Source: Rodentolepis nana
Lineage: Eukaryota; Platyhelminthes; Cestoda; Cyclophyllidea; Hymenolepididae
Length of the DNA stretch: 47,655 bases
Assembly: GCA_900617975.1 (NCBI GenBank)
Contig: UZAE01012029.1
Span: forward strand, 1 to 47,655
Direction: 5' to 3'
Shown: piece after piece, positions 12,801-25,900 of the stretch
How the letters are laid out: each line of letters starts with the position of its first letter
How positions within the stretch are numbered: position 1 is the first letter of the stretch
Notes under the pieces: generated by a model
What the model saw: only the letters and a program-made list of their open reading frames with translations
What the model was told of the DNA's origin: nothing
Databases searched by the model: none
Position numbers and translations under genes: made by a program

Positions 12801-15469
12801 ATTCATTTAGACAGTAGAACTGAACAAAGTATTTTAGTTGAGAAATCTTAAGTTGCTACATTGACTACCACAGGGATTAAGTCACTTTTAAAGATCTATG
12901 ATTATCATGCGTCAAAAAGGCGAACGGAATATCTTCTTAACCTTATTGTCAAGAAATGCGATATTTTTCTTAGAAAACCCGACTATACGTACGGTTCCAT
13001 TCGTCCCCGATCTCTGATAAATGAGTAGTAATGTCCGGCATGTGCTTGTCCTGAATGAATGACAATTCCAGTTAACTCGTAGACAAAGCATGGCGATTGG
13101 GCATCAATGGACTCTGAACGCGAGGAAGGAAGTTTCAACAGAGAGGAACTGCCAGCACGAGGGGGGACTAATTCTGTAGGAATTAGTTGAGGCTCCTTGG
13201 CGCTTTCCTCCTGCTCATCTTCCTCCTAAATTGATTAAGAATTCCGTATGCCAAAAAATGCATTAGTTTTCTTTACTAATACCGACTTACATCTGGATCA
13301 TAGAGATGAAAACCCATTTTTCTAGATTCTGTTGCTGCTTCCATGGAGTTTTTCTTTGCAGTGTCAGTGAAAAGATTCGATTGCATAGAAACGCCAGAAG
13401 GTAACTATAAGTAACAAGGTATAATTATGCGCTTTTTGAGCATTTAATTATATTATTACGTTAAAATGGGGTGCGCTATAGCCTAACTTCCACGTGGTTC
13501 TCCCTGGGCAACGTAACTCCATACAGCAAATAAGTCCATAAATCACCAGTCGATTTCTGATTTCAAATTATCATGACCCGACTGTATGCAATATTTATCC
13601 ATTTCCACTGTAATCGCATCACCTTTTCCCTACCTGTGTGCCTGTCTGTATATCATATCAACGAATCACTCTCCTACTCTCCCCTATCAACTCCTTGTGA
13701 CTTTAATGCTCATCTCCTCTATGAAGCCCCAAGTCAACTAAAGGGCTAATTATAACTAGCATAAAGCCTGCTATCTGAAAAAGATAAATAATTTTAAAAT
13801 TGAAAGCTGCAGGCTGTCATAATAGATCATTAGCCTTCTCATTCATTTTGGAAAGAGTAAAGTGAGACGCGAAAAAAGCCTTTCTTGATTTTTACATTAC
13901 CAATTTAGATTCCTTATGCGCGCTGCATTGTGCCTTGTGCCTATAAACTAAATGAAAGCGGACTATTTGGGACTTTGACATTGGTTGGTTATTCCCGTCA
14001 CTAGATGTGCGTTGTTCGCTCCACCTCCGATTTGACTTACACGCTGAGAGACACAATAATGAAGTGCACTTTTCAAAGACTACTATTATATCCACAAGAA
14101 ACCGGTTTATTTTGGATCGATAAATTATATCTTTTATCCACAGCTCTTTCGTTTGATAAAATATTGGAATGCGCAATCGGTTTAACTCACATACTTTCAC
14201 CACCAAAGTGTTGATGAGAAATAACGTCGCCAACATTTCCAATGTTTTACTTTCGGAAATGTTTTTCTAGACCTTTGTTGGTGGATTATCTCGAAGTTCT
14301 TTTTACCAATGTGGAACTGTTCTGGGAAAGAAGACTTAACATATTGTAGTCGAGCTATTTAATGATTTTATGGGAAAAGATAAAGTAACCGAAACCTCTT
14401 AGTGCAGCATAAGAGGATTAAAATGATTGAAATAATCACAGTACTATTTAGGTGAATTAGATTCAATGAAATAGCTCGATTAACTTTGAGCCAGAGATTA
14501 AAGGTATGTATGGTTTTGCTTTGTCTTAAGATGACCAATTTCTAGAAGTAGCTTTTGTATCACTCACCAAACTCGGCAACAAAGCAACGATTTTAAGACC
14601 TTTAACAAACCCGCTTTAAATTTAAGATTCTGTTGAATTATCGAAGAGGAACATTAACAGACCACCCGAAATTAGTAGCAATAACTCCAACCAAAATAAA
14701 AGTTCATCAAATTTTCTACGATAATTCAATGAAGGCGGTTTTATAGAATCAAGGCTGAAATTTAATTAAAAAAAGCTGACCACAACAGCGCTATCCCCCA
14801 TAAAAGGTGTCATATCCAACCGACGAGGAAAGGAGAAAGCCTGATTAGATTTTACCGCAACCTGTCTCTCCCAATCAAAGCCAAATCTCTTGAGTTGAAG
14901 GCAGAGAACGGGGGGAAGGGAGTTGAAAGTGAGACGCTTGAGGGTTCGCTGCTTCATTTGGCATCGCTCGCAGAAGTAGGCATTGTCTCCATCTAGGACT
15001 TCTTCTCGGGTGTATTGGCGCATTGCCTCCAGTAAATCTCCTGTACACACCGTCAGATTGATGGCCGAAAAAGACTGCTCTCGATTGTAGCTGAAATTAT
15101 GAAAAACGAACATCTTCATATCAAGGGATGAAACGTCAACTGTAGTTTTATATCCTAAAATGCTCATAGTACGATTATCCTTCAGATGAGATTTCATTGA
15201 GATGCTCAATAACGCTTAAAAGAATTATCTTTTTCAGATCATTGTTAAATGCTTATTCCCATGTTTTGTTTATCTTCAATTTAGTAAACAACGACACTTT
15301 AAATATGGCCGCTAATTTATTGAACATTCATAGTTAGGCAAGAAATGGTAAAAAACGATATCTGTAATTCACAATTAAAAGGGAATTTCGAAGGCGTTAT
15401 TTTACATAAGTGAACCACTTACAATTAGTCCTTTAGAAAATTTAGCTTTAATTTGTTCTTAAATATATT

Positions 15470-15509
<40 letters not shown>

Positions 15510-16904
15510 TTTCACCTCATGGCCCTAACCATCTATTAGATGAGCTGGGCTAATATCTGTACTTTGCGATAAAGTTAAACTACCCATTCTTTAATTATTA
15601 GTTTGCAAAATTTTGCCAAAAGTTTCCCGTTTTCGTTTAATTACAAGAGAATTCAACTTTTGAATGGAAAAGAAGTTAACTTGGAAACTGCAATCAGCAA
15701 ATCATAAGAAATTGATTTCACGTTGTATTTCGTAATTTAACACAAAGAAGTAAATTTTTGAATGAAACAACTGTCAGATGTGCTTTAACTGCGACTTAAA
15801 TGTAAACATCAAGGTTTCAAAAATTCTACATTTCACTATTATAATAAAAGTTTAAAATTGCATTTAAATTTTAAATAATCATAGCACCGGCGTTAAAAAG
15901 CGGTTACTTCGTTTCCCCAAAGGCAGTGATATTCTAAAATATACCAAAATACCATACAAAACTTTCCTTTTCACACTGGTTCATAAGAAAGCATTTTTAA
16001 TGAAAAATGTTTTATCATTTTTAAATGAGTCAACATTCATTGCGAATCGATAAATACAAAGTCACATGAACGATGGACATCCATATTGTTTAATTCGGGC
16101 TAATAAAATTGATGACAAAATTCAACCTACCCACTGGGAGACCTCTATTAACACTAAATGAAATCGGTACTTATTAATGAATTTTACTAAAAGTTACTTT
16201 CCTTGAACAAGTATCTAATCAAAAAATTTAATTACATTTATGTGTCTAGAGTGAATTGTGTCCAAATTTACTAAGTGAATTATATGAGATAATTGTATTC
16301 AAAACAAGTATTTATTAGAAAGCACAGATTTCAAGTAATTAATTAATTAATTGCAAAATCTCCCTACCGATGGCCACAATCTTCGCAGTACATTGTATCC
16401 GAGAGGAGTCCATGGAACATCCTTGAAAAGAATGGCATGTCATTGAATTTCTGAAATAAAACATTAAAACAATTACCAAAGTAACTTAAAGCGTTACTAA
16501 CCTCAAAACGTGTAAGTTGTTAAGCACCTTACAACGTTATTTTGCATCTAAATTATTGGAGACATGCACACGATACAATTCAGGGAAGGGATCATACAAT
16601 TATGATTTTTTAACACGAGCTCTCCATCTGGTAAATATTGTACAACCCAAATCCATAGTCAAGTGCTTCCGTAGTCACTTCCTCTGTGCCTCTTCGATCA
16701 CATTGTGCTCCAGGATTTTTTGTGCGCACCAATATTGAGTTAAAAAATTATTGTGAAGAATAATTATAATCAATATAATCTGTTTTCTCTCTTATTCAAA
16801 ATGTCATACTTTTAATGAATCATTCGAACCAAATAACATGGTGTGAATTATTTGCAATAATGAGAAACATTGAGATACTAACTAACATTGATTAACAGCA
16901 CAAA

Positions 16905-16939
<35 letters not shown>

Positions 16940-19900
16940 TGTATGAACTGAACTGTAGGGAATAATCGCTTAAGCAATAACAGAAAACAAAGCCACAAAT
17001 CCAATGGTGATTTTGATTTTTCATTGTTAATCGTTCTTTGACTGAAATAAGACAAATTTAAACGATTTAATTTTCCATTAACCTTAGTTCTCAAAAAATT
17101 ATTGACCGAAATACAAGCCTAGAAAGTAAAGCTACAAAAAAAACCAAGTTCTAGACACTGTCTTTCTAACTAGAAGTAAAATTCGTCTTAAAAATAGGAA
17201 TTAATTATAAAATGCCTATGTCTATTTCAGTGGTAATCATGCCATGATATGGGAACCTTTTGTTCGCCTTCCCCCTCCCCCCCCCGACTTCATCATTCAT
17301 CAAAATTTAGAAATTTTGCCAGGGTTTTTGTTTTAAAATTAAAAACAAATTTTAACCTGCCAGAATCAAAATTTACCTTAATTCCTTCATCGAGTTGATC
17401 GATCAGAGACTGGAAGAAGTCAAAGGCATCTTGTTGCTCATGGGGATCAATCGGAGTGTCCATATTCCACAATTTGAATGCATTCCAGAAATGTACTGGA
17501 TCGTAGTACTGGAGTTGAGAGAATAGGAGATTCAAGAAGAGCTACAAGATCAATAGTATCTTGCAATTATCGTCTCTATAGTTAAATAGGTAACACCAAA
17601 AATCTATACCTCCTGCGTTTGGTATAAAAGACTATTTTCATCCAATTTGGATGTTGGAACATCAAGAATAGCCTCCGCAACGCCAGGCTGCATGAATAGC
17701 TGCTGAAGTACCGCATTCATATAGCACGTTCCACCGCCATTTCGAAGTCCAGTAAAGTTGCAAGCAGCTCGACCTCGAAGAGATGGTTTATAATCCCACA
17801 TAATTGAAGTTGACGCTCCAGTATTACTGTCAGTGGCGAATGTCAGTCCTACAGAATCACGCCGATTCGCACCAGGTGAAAGGTTCATTGAGGAAGCTAT
17901 AGAGTGTGACTGTCTGGATTCTTCTGGAAGATTCTGATGATGCAGTCGAACAAGGAGATTAACAGTCTAAAGAATGTGAATTACATTGTCAACTTGCAAA
18001 AAGAGGTACTTTATATTTTCAAATTCAAGTAAAGTTACACTCTCAAGGCTTTGAAAATCCATTCGAGCAAGGAAGAGGAGTAGCATAAAGGCCTCCTGGC
18101 GAGCGTTTCCATCCAATCTTTTGGACGGGGGCTGGAGAAGTGTGTTACCACGAATGGGTTTGTCTTCAGCGTTGCTTGTAGGAAGTGTATAGTATTCCTC
18201 ACACATAGTGTTGGCGACTGGGAACATATAGTTGGTTATGAGAATAGGAACGAGATCTCTCATAAGGTGGATACAATTTGTCACCAACGTTGTCAACTTT
18301 GAATCGGAAATTGAGAGGGTTGATGATTGAGAAGTAAGATTTTGAGCGGATTTCGGAATTGGAGGAGGATCAGAACCATCTTTGTTCTAGATAAAAATTA
18401 TTAAAGCTCTAAAATAACAGGATAAACATAAACATATAAAAAGGAAATTAGTAGCCTTTCAAAGAAACATATTCCTCTACAACTAGGACGATGTGAGTTT
18501 TAGCAATTTTCCCATACATACACACTTGTGCCACGGATCATACTTATCCTTACCTTCTTCGTTAGCTAATTATTTCTTTATCATTGTTTTACTATCGTGC
18601 ACAAATTAACGCGGATAATATAAAACGAATAAAGACACCGAGAGTAACATTAAGGTTTCCATCAATATTTACTAAATTGGCGGTTCATTACATATACTTA
18701 ACCAATAAGCAATCTTCAATCATCGAAAATAATTAACCTTTTCCTTCCTATTTCCAGCCAAAAGGAATGAAGGTGGCGCGAGACCACGACAACCGGTAAT
18801 ATGACGAGCGCCACTTCCCCCGCCCACAGCTTCCAAAACGGCAGTGCTCGAAAGTCCTGTTGAGTGACCTCCTGCAGAGGGAGTAATGCAGCCAGCACCC
18901 CCAGAACGCGATTGGTTGGCGCTCCGACCGGCCACCATGGCGATCAGCTGTATACAGGCCATTCGGAGGAAACAGAGGTGGCCATTGAGGAGGGCACAGT
19001 CTAGCATAGGCAAGGTGACATCGTCCCAAAATTGAGCCTTAGAATGCGTGTGAGCAAAGTCCTTGAACCACTGGATTTCACTCTGTTTTTAGTAGAACAA
19101 ATTGTAAAAATAGTTGAAATATTTTCTTTAACATCTATATTAACGGAAGAAAATCCTTAACGACTACTTTCGAATAATCTATTGATTTCTTCACGAATTC
19201 GGTTCATTTTGACATACCATTTTGAATTATGAAGTTTAATTGAACTCAATGAAGGGAAAAACAACCTTTGGTTTAAAAATTGTTTAATTAAATAAACAAA
19301 TTTCATTTAATTAATGATTTCCCTGGTCTCAATCACGCAGATTACAAAATTAGCCTTGACTTTATAGCTTCTTAGTATGTTTATTAACCTCTAGTTCTCA
19401 AAAATTTTGCAATTTTAATAGTAATATGGCGTATGAATAAGTTTTCTACAAAGAGATACAAAATATGTTTGTATGTTTGAAGATTCGTATCATTCTTTCC
19501 ATATTTTTCATATAAGTGGCCACAAGTTTGACAGTGATTATCGAGCGATATTCAACCCTGTATAAAGCCAAGATCATCAATCCGTCTTTCTTTCTGATTT
19601 CCGCGATTTGTTTTAATTATTAAAACACATGGACCGCATTTAAACAAATCTAAAACGCCATACGATAATAAAGCAGACAACTTTCACCAATACCGAAAAA
19701 ATACCTGGAAGATTTAATTTTCCCAATGCTCTGTGAATATTTTTTTGAACATTCACTACAAAAATTTGTATTTAATCATTCTACTGAACAAATAGTCACT
19801 TTACTCGATCAATACACATTAGCTCTGTCTGCTTCACTAGTTCTGGCAAAGGAATATTTGAATGAGTTCAGGAGAAAGTACAAAGAAATTGCGCATAAAA

Positions 19901-22900
19901 CTCTTTGTAATCAAACCACCTTTTCGTTCCAATTTATTGTGTTTCAAACCGACAAATTCTCTGTGTGAACAATCCAAACCGAATGCTCATCGGAACACTA
20001 TGTTATCTAACTCCATTAAGAAATAAATAACGTTATTAAAGCTTTTCCTTTGTGAATTTTTGAATACCCTAACGAATTTATATCTCTGAGCAATAGAATG
20101 TAGATTGAAAATAGGAAATTGTGATGATATTAAAGTACTTATTTAAACAATTGATAATATTCAACTTTTAGTATGCCCCATTCTGTTAATTGTTTCCTTA
20201 GTTTCCTGAGGCAACTGAATGCTCTTAGGCGAATATCAATAAAAACCTTTAATGGACAGATAACTACTAAAACAATCTAACTAAAAGACCATCTTACCTC
20301 GAAAATGGCCACGTGATTCTGTCCAGCATACTCTTCCAGACATCCCTCGTCTACTAAACCAAAGATGCGTCCTCTCAATCTGAAGAACTCCGAACAGTGC
20401 AGCATAATGTTCTTCTCTTCATTATCTACCAGTGTACTCAATTTATTCGTTGTCCAGAAGGGTGGAAGAAGAACTTTGCTGTTCGAAGACGAGGAGCCTT
20501 TCATCATTCCAGATTCCCGAGGAATGCGGAAAAGAACATCAAGAAGAATATCAATGTATGCGTTCTTTCTGGCCATTTGGAGGGAAAATTGGTCAAAACC
20601 GTAGGGCGGTGGACTGGCAGAATGAGATGTTTCCCAGGCAAAGAGTTGACAACAGGGCTCCACCCCAAATGACGTGGTTATTGACTGGTGTTGATGACCA
20701 GCGAAGAGATAAAGAAGCTGTTTTAGTTGTTGACACGTCTCTGTGCGAATCCTAAGAGTAAATAAGAAGATATTTGAACTCGAAAATTGAGTAACGGCGT
20801 TAGTGCCTACAAATAAGCAGTAATAAAGAAATTTATTGAGTACAAAAAAACCCCGTTGACTCTCCTTCAATTCCATAATAGAATTGTACGACAAACTCAT
20901 AAATTTATCGTATCGTAATTTAGGATTTATAATCCGAGATTCCACATATTAAACTTTGCAATGAATTCTTCTTTGCTTTACTGATAAAGCTTGAAATGTA
21001 ATTTTTACATGTCTGGTTCAAATACATAGAGGAGTTGCAAAAAGGCCTATTCACCAAATAGATAAAAATGTAACCTCCAGCAAAAATTTAATTGCTTCTA
21101 GAATATTTCATTGAGTCCATTGGAGAAGACTAGTTTTTGTCATTTGAGTATACTCATAGCATGCGCTATAAATTGATTAGCAAGGTAGAAATGATTAAAA
21201 GTTCTACTCAATGCTCCTTCCATTCTTTCCTAAAAGAATAAAACAAATAATAATTGTATTATTACAATAATAATGGTAATATTTAATTACCTGAGAGATG
21301 GAGAGGTGACTAGAAGTCGAATGATCGAGCCTCTGAGATCGGGCATCTTCACAAATGGACACATGAAGAACGATGAATAGGAATAGACACATTGGCACAA
21401 GAGTCGCGTGCTTTGTACAGCAATCTACAAAATTTACAAGTGAAGAAATGTGGGATAAGATACATAAGTCCAATTCGTGGATTCCAATACGAAAATTATT
21501 GTTGGTAACAGTTCGGGAAATGACAAGAAATGCTGCTACACTAAATACGGTATGCGAATTTAAAAGGTTTGGGGATTTACTAACATTTCATTTTATGCAA
21601 AAAATCCTCAATTATTAACTTTAGGAAAACAAAGTAAATATAATAGTGAAATGTGTTAAACACTCCCATAGAAATGTTCCAGATCAGATTTTGCTGTTTA
21701 GATGGCGGAAGCCCGAGAAACGGTAAGGCAGAGAGGTGAAAAGGGCTTTGCTTCATCAGGTTCATGGTAGTTAAGCCTTTGTGAAGCTGCTGGAAATTGA
21801 ATCACAGTCTATGCCTCAATTAATCAGTCTATTCTCATTTGCGGATTGAATTAATGTCAGTTGTATTTAACTCCATATGTCTAGATTTTAAATTACCATA
21901 TTCACCGTGTGGGGTGAGCAATAGACTTACCTCCACGTTGTGCATCCTGGGCAACGCATACTCATACGGCAAAAAGTCTGTTAACCGGCAGTTGACTCCG
22001 AACTATCACGACCACTTTGATGTTCCTTTCCTCTGTGAAGACCGAAGTCAGCTAAAGGGCTAATAATAACTACCGAAACGCCAGCCGTTTGATATAAATA
22101 ATTATTCACCGTGTATCAAACTATCAACGTTTCTTTATATGAAAAAGCTAAGTAAACTGGAGATTCAAGGTGAATTTGAAATGTGAAATGAATAGGCATT
22201 AACGCTCTGAAGGGTAAATCAAAGCACACACATAAGTGTTATGATGCAAGTCTGCTACAGTCTTTCAGAGGGTAAAAGAAGAGCACACATGGAGTCAGCC
22301 CCTCCCTACATCACCCCCCCCCCCCCCAACTAGTCTTGAATATCATATTCGAAACTGCATGCCAGACACTGGAGAATGTAAGCTAGAATGGTGGGTTAAC
22401 ACCCGGGCCCCACTCCAGTCGTTTAAATTAACGCAACTTGGACCGAATCAGAACTTGAGTTGATATTAAAGTCACGGATCAAGTAAATTCAATGACTACC
22501 TTAAATTGCTTACTCATTACCCACTAAAACACAGGAGACTTAGAAGTGAAATTTCCGAATTAAAATCCAGGGCCATGTAATGCATGAATTTAATTGCGAA
22601 GTAATATCAACTGTTGCAATACTGTGGATATGAAAATTCCGCGAAATATGACATCTGTTGAGGCGTAAAAGCTTATGTCGAGGCAGATACTATTCTTAGA
22701 TTACTTGAGGAAGAGGGATGTTCTTCCTCAGGAGAAAATACTTTTTTTCTGAAACTCCTCCTTTTCCTTGGCACAGATTTTTTCTAGCGCAATACTGAAG
22801 TAAGCACAAATTTCAGGGAGTGTGTCTCTGGCAGACACATCCCTGAAGTATTCTCAGTGCTTACAATTTATGCTACGTATATCATATAGGCGACTATTGG

Positions 22901-25900
22901 TCACTTGACAGCTTAGATATCGATCCGGTGATAACGCAACCTGTCTTTCCCCCTTCTTCAAATATTGAACCATTTACCTCAATAACCATAATATCATTTC
23001 ACATCATTTCCTTGCAGTAAGTGTATTCCACAATCTCGATTTTAGAAATAAAAGAAGGATTTAAACCAAACCATTTGTCAAATTATTTCAGCCATCTACT
23101 GCCCATTTTCTGCTAACTTTTCTATGCATTCATCATTCAGGTAGAGGATGATCATTCCTCATTCCTCAACAACCACCACCAATTTCAGATAATTGGTTAA
23201 TAAATAGGTAACAAGTGGGTGAGTGGAAATTACCTCGACATCCTGACACGTAAGAGCATACGAAGTTGAGCTGGTCAATGGATCTAGAGCGTTAGCAACC
23301 CCCGCATGACTTTCGTTTATGGGCAACAAGCCTCGACGCTTCTGTTTCCTTTGAGTATTCGAACTATTCGTGCCTCCTTCAACGCTGTGAGAGAGACAAT
23401 CGCCTGGTTGTCCATCGCACGCGTTAGTCGCACTAGCCAGGGCTGTGTCCATCAACACGGAGAGCAACTTGGGTGCGAATTCGGGTTGCATCAATGTTGA
23501 GATTGAACTGTAGCTGGATGAGAAACTTGATGACCGCGAGTCTACAATAAGTTGGAAAATAATGAATGCTAAATTTCAAAAAACCTTGGTACAATTAACT
23601 ACACAACTGAATGTGTGTGACCTTGGGCTTAACTTGTCCCCCACTTCAACACCAAAAAATGTGGCCCCATTCATATGAAGCCCATACTGCATGCGATTCT
23701 GAAAATGTGAATCGCTTCAGCCTCTCATCCCTGTCATACTACTATTGGCATCTTGACAGTTAGTCACTTTATGCTAGGCGAGGGAATGTGGCGATTTGGC
23801 CTTAAGGAGTCAGCCGATTAAAAAAATGCCTTCAAATATGCCAACAACCTTTTTAAGTCGGAAAGATGTTCTGGAAATTTTGTCCATCTATCTCCATCCT
23901 ATTTGCTAAATAGGTAGGGTATGAACTAACTATTCAGGGATCAATTTTAAATGTTCTTTCACTTAGACGAAATTGTGTCCATCGCGATTCATTTTCCTTC
24001 TTGTGTATTAAGGGGGGGGGNNNNNNNNNNNNNNNNNNNNNNNNNNNNNNNNNNNNNNNNNNNNNNNNNNNNNNNNNNNNNNNNNNNNNNNNNNNNNNNN
24101 NNNNNNNNNNNNNNNNNNNNNNNNNNNNNNNNNNNNNNNNNNNNNNNNNNNNNNNNNNNNNNNNNNNNNNNNNNNNNNNNNNNNNNNNNNNNNNNNNNNN
24201 NNNNNNNNNNNNNNNNNNNNNNNNNNNNNNNNNNNNNNNNNNNNNNNNNNNNNNNNNNNNNNNNNNNNNNNNNNNNNNNNNNNNNNNNNNNNNNNNNNNN
24301 NNNNNNNNNNNNNNNNNNNNNNNNNNNNNNNNNNNNNNNNNNNNNNNNNNNNNNNNNNNNNNNNNNNNNNNNNNNNNNNNNNNNNNNNNNNNNNNNNNNN
24401 NNNNNNNNNNNNNNNNNNNNNNNNNNNNNNNNNNNNNNNNNNNNNNNNNNNNNNNNNNNNNNNNNNNNNNNNNNNNNNNNNNNNNNNNNNNNNNNNNNNN
24501 NGGGGGGGTGGGGGGTGGGGGGAGGGGGTGAAACTGTACAACGAAAAATCACTGTCCAACCTTCTTAATGCAAGGTCTGTGCTGTTTCTAAGATGTGGAA
24601 AGTGATAGGATGCCAACAGGCAGCGCCTTGTCTAGAGATAAGTAATTTCCGCAAGTGTTTATTTGGACATCTATCCTCTTTATTAATATATGGACGCACG
24701 TCACTTCAATAGTTTGGTAGCTATTCAAGACGCGGTTAGTTATCTGTCAGGCGGTATTAAGACTTTTAAACGTACAGGTATGTTGTATTAATATAAATAT
24801 TCACTGTTTTTTTGTTTTGAGTGAGCCAATTTCGGTTATTTCATATTTTGACCAGTGCGCACTTCGACCATAATATCAGAAACCACACCTCCTAGAACTG
24901 TAAGTTAGGAGAAAAGCCTTGCCTTCCAAAGATAATTGGAGGAATGTATCGAATATAACCACTTAATCGACATCAATATTTGGCAATGATCGTTGTATGA
25001 ACCGAATCATTTTGGGTTTGTGTTGAACACCTTAACTGAATGGACGGTAAAAATAGCACCCCGGCGAAGAGTTCCAATTTTAGGATCCTTTTAAACTTAC
25101 TGGACCCAATACCATCCACTGATCCAAAGGTAGAGGGATTGAGAAGGGTAGCCAGAATCTGAAGGGCACAGTGTTTAATCTCCCTTGAGATCCAGGCATC
25201 CGACCTGGAGGCATCAGCGATTATCGCTGCAGGGGTCGGTGGAGCCTCTTTGGGGAGCACCATTCGGGCAAACATCCCCGGCATCAGAAGCGGTCCACGC
25301 TCCTCTGTCTTCACAGTGTCTTCAATCAACTGCTTCCTGAGAACAACAACCAGAGACTCTAACCAATCATTCTTTTCGTAGACCTTGTCAAGTGTTGCTG
25401 AATCCTCACCTGGAAAGAAAATGTGCATAGATTTTACAAAGGTGCATAATAAAAATTTAAGTGGATAGCTTTGTCACTTGCATGAAATTTCTTTTGACTT
25501 TGATCTACTACTGCTATCACCTCCAATAAACCATCTCATTTTGTGTTTCTTTGGTTTTCTATTCATTTCTGGAGAGGGTGGACATGAGGTTGAAGCATTA
25601 GCAACGTGTTCAATCATAGAACTCTTTGAGGGGACATTGAGACAAATTTCTGATGAGATTAAGGCCATGCCAGATGTTGCCGGTCTGACTGCTTGGGTTG
25701 GGGTTGTGCTTGTGCTTTCACCATGACTCTCAGTTTGCAATGAATTATTATCTTCAAGTTCAGGTGGAATGGTATGGTTGGGTGAATAATGAAGAATTTC
25801 ACTGCGAGAGACTTCAGAAGAGAGAAGAATTTTGGAAGAAGTATTCAGACCTGTGTTCGGAGCGCATTCCCACCAGGCTGAAGATTCACGCGACACAAAA

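Larger units (their letters stand above)
15091..17376 (-). other. Introns 21 and 20 around the small exon 21
   Basis: These are two AT-rich introns (15091-16367 and 16451-17376) with one TA microsatellite each and a C9 run at 17277-17285 beside the donor of exon 20. Nothing else was recognised. Confidence 0.8.

Noticed and set aside
18748..19029. Alternative minus-strand frames across exon 17
   Set aside because: The third frame carries the USP9X match (SEIQWFKDF) and correct splice phases; the others are shadows.
21580..21765. Possible extra exon (minus strand) between exons 14 and 15
   Set aside because: Exons 14 and 15 already join in phase 0, and the peptide shows no USP9X similarity.
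23951..24616. Long open frames around 24.0-24.6 kb
   Set aside because: They consist of translated N bases across the assembly gap.
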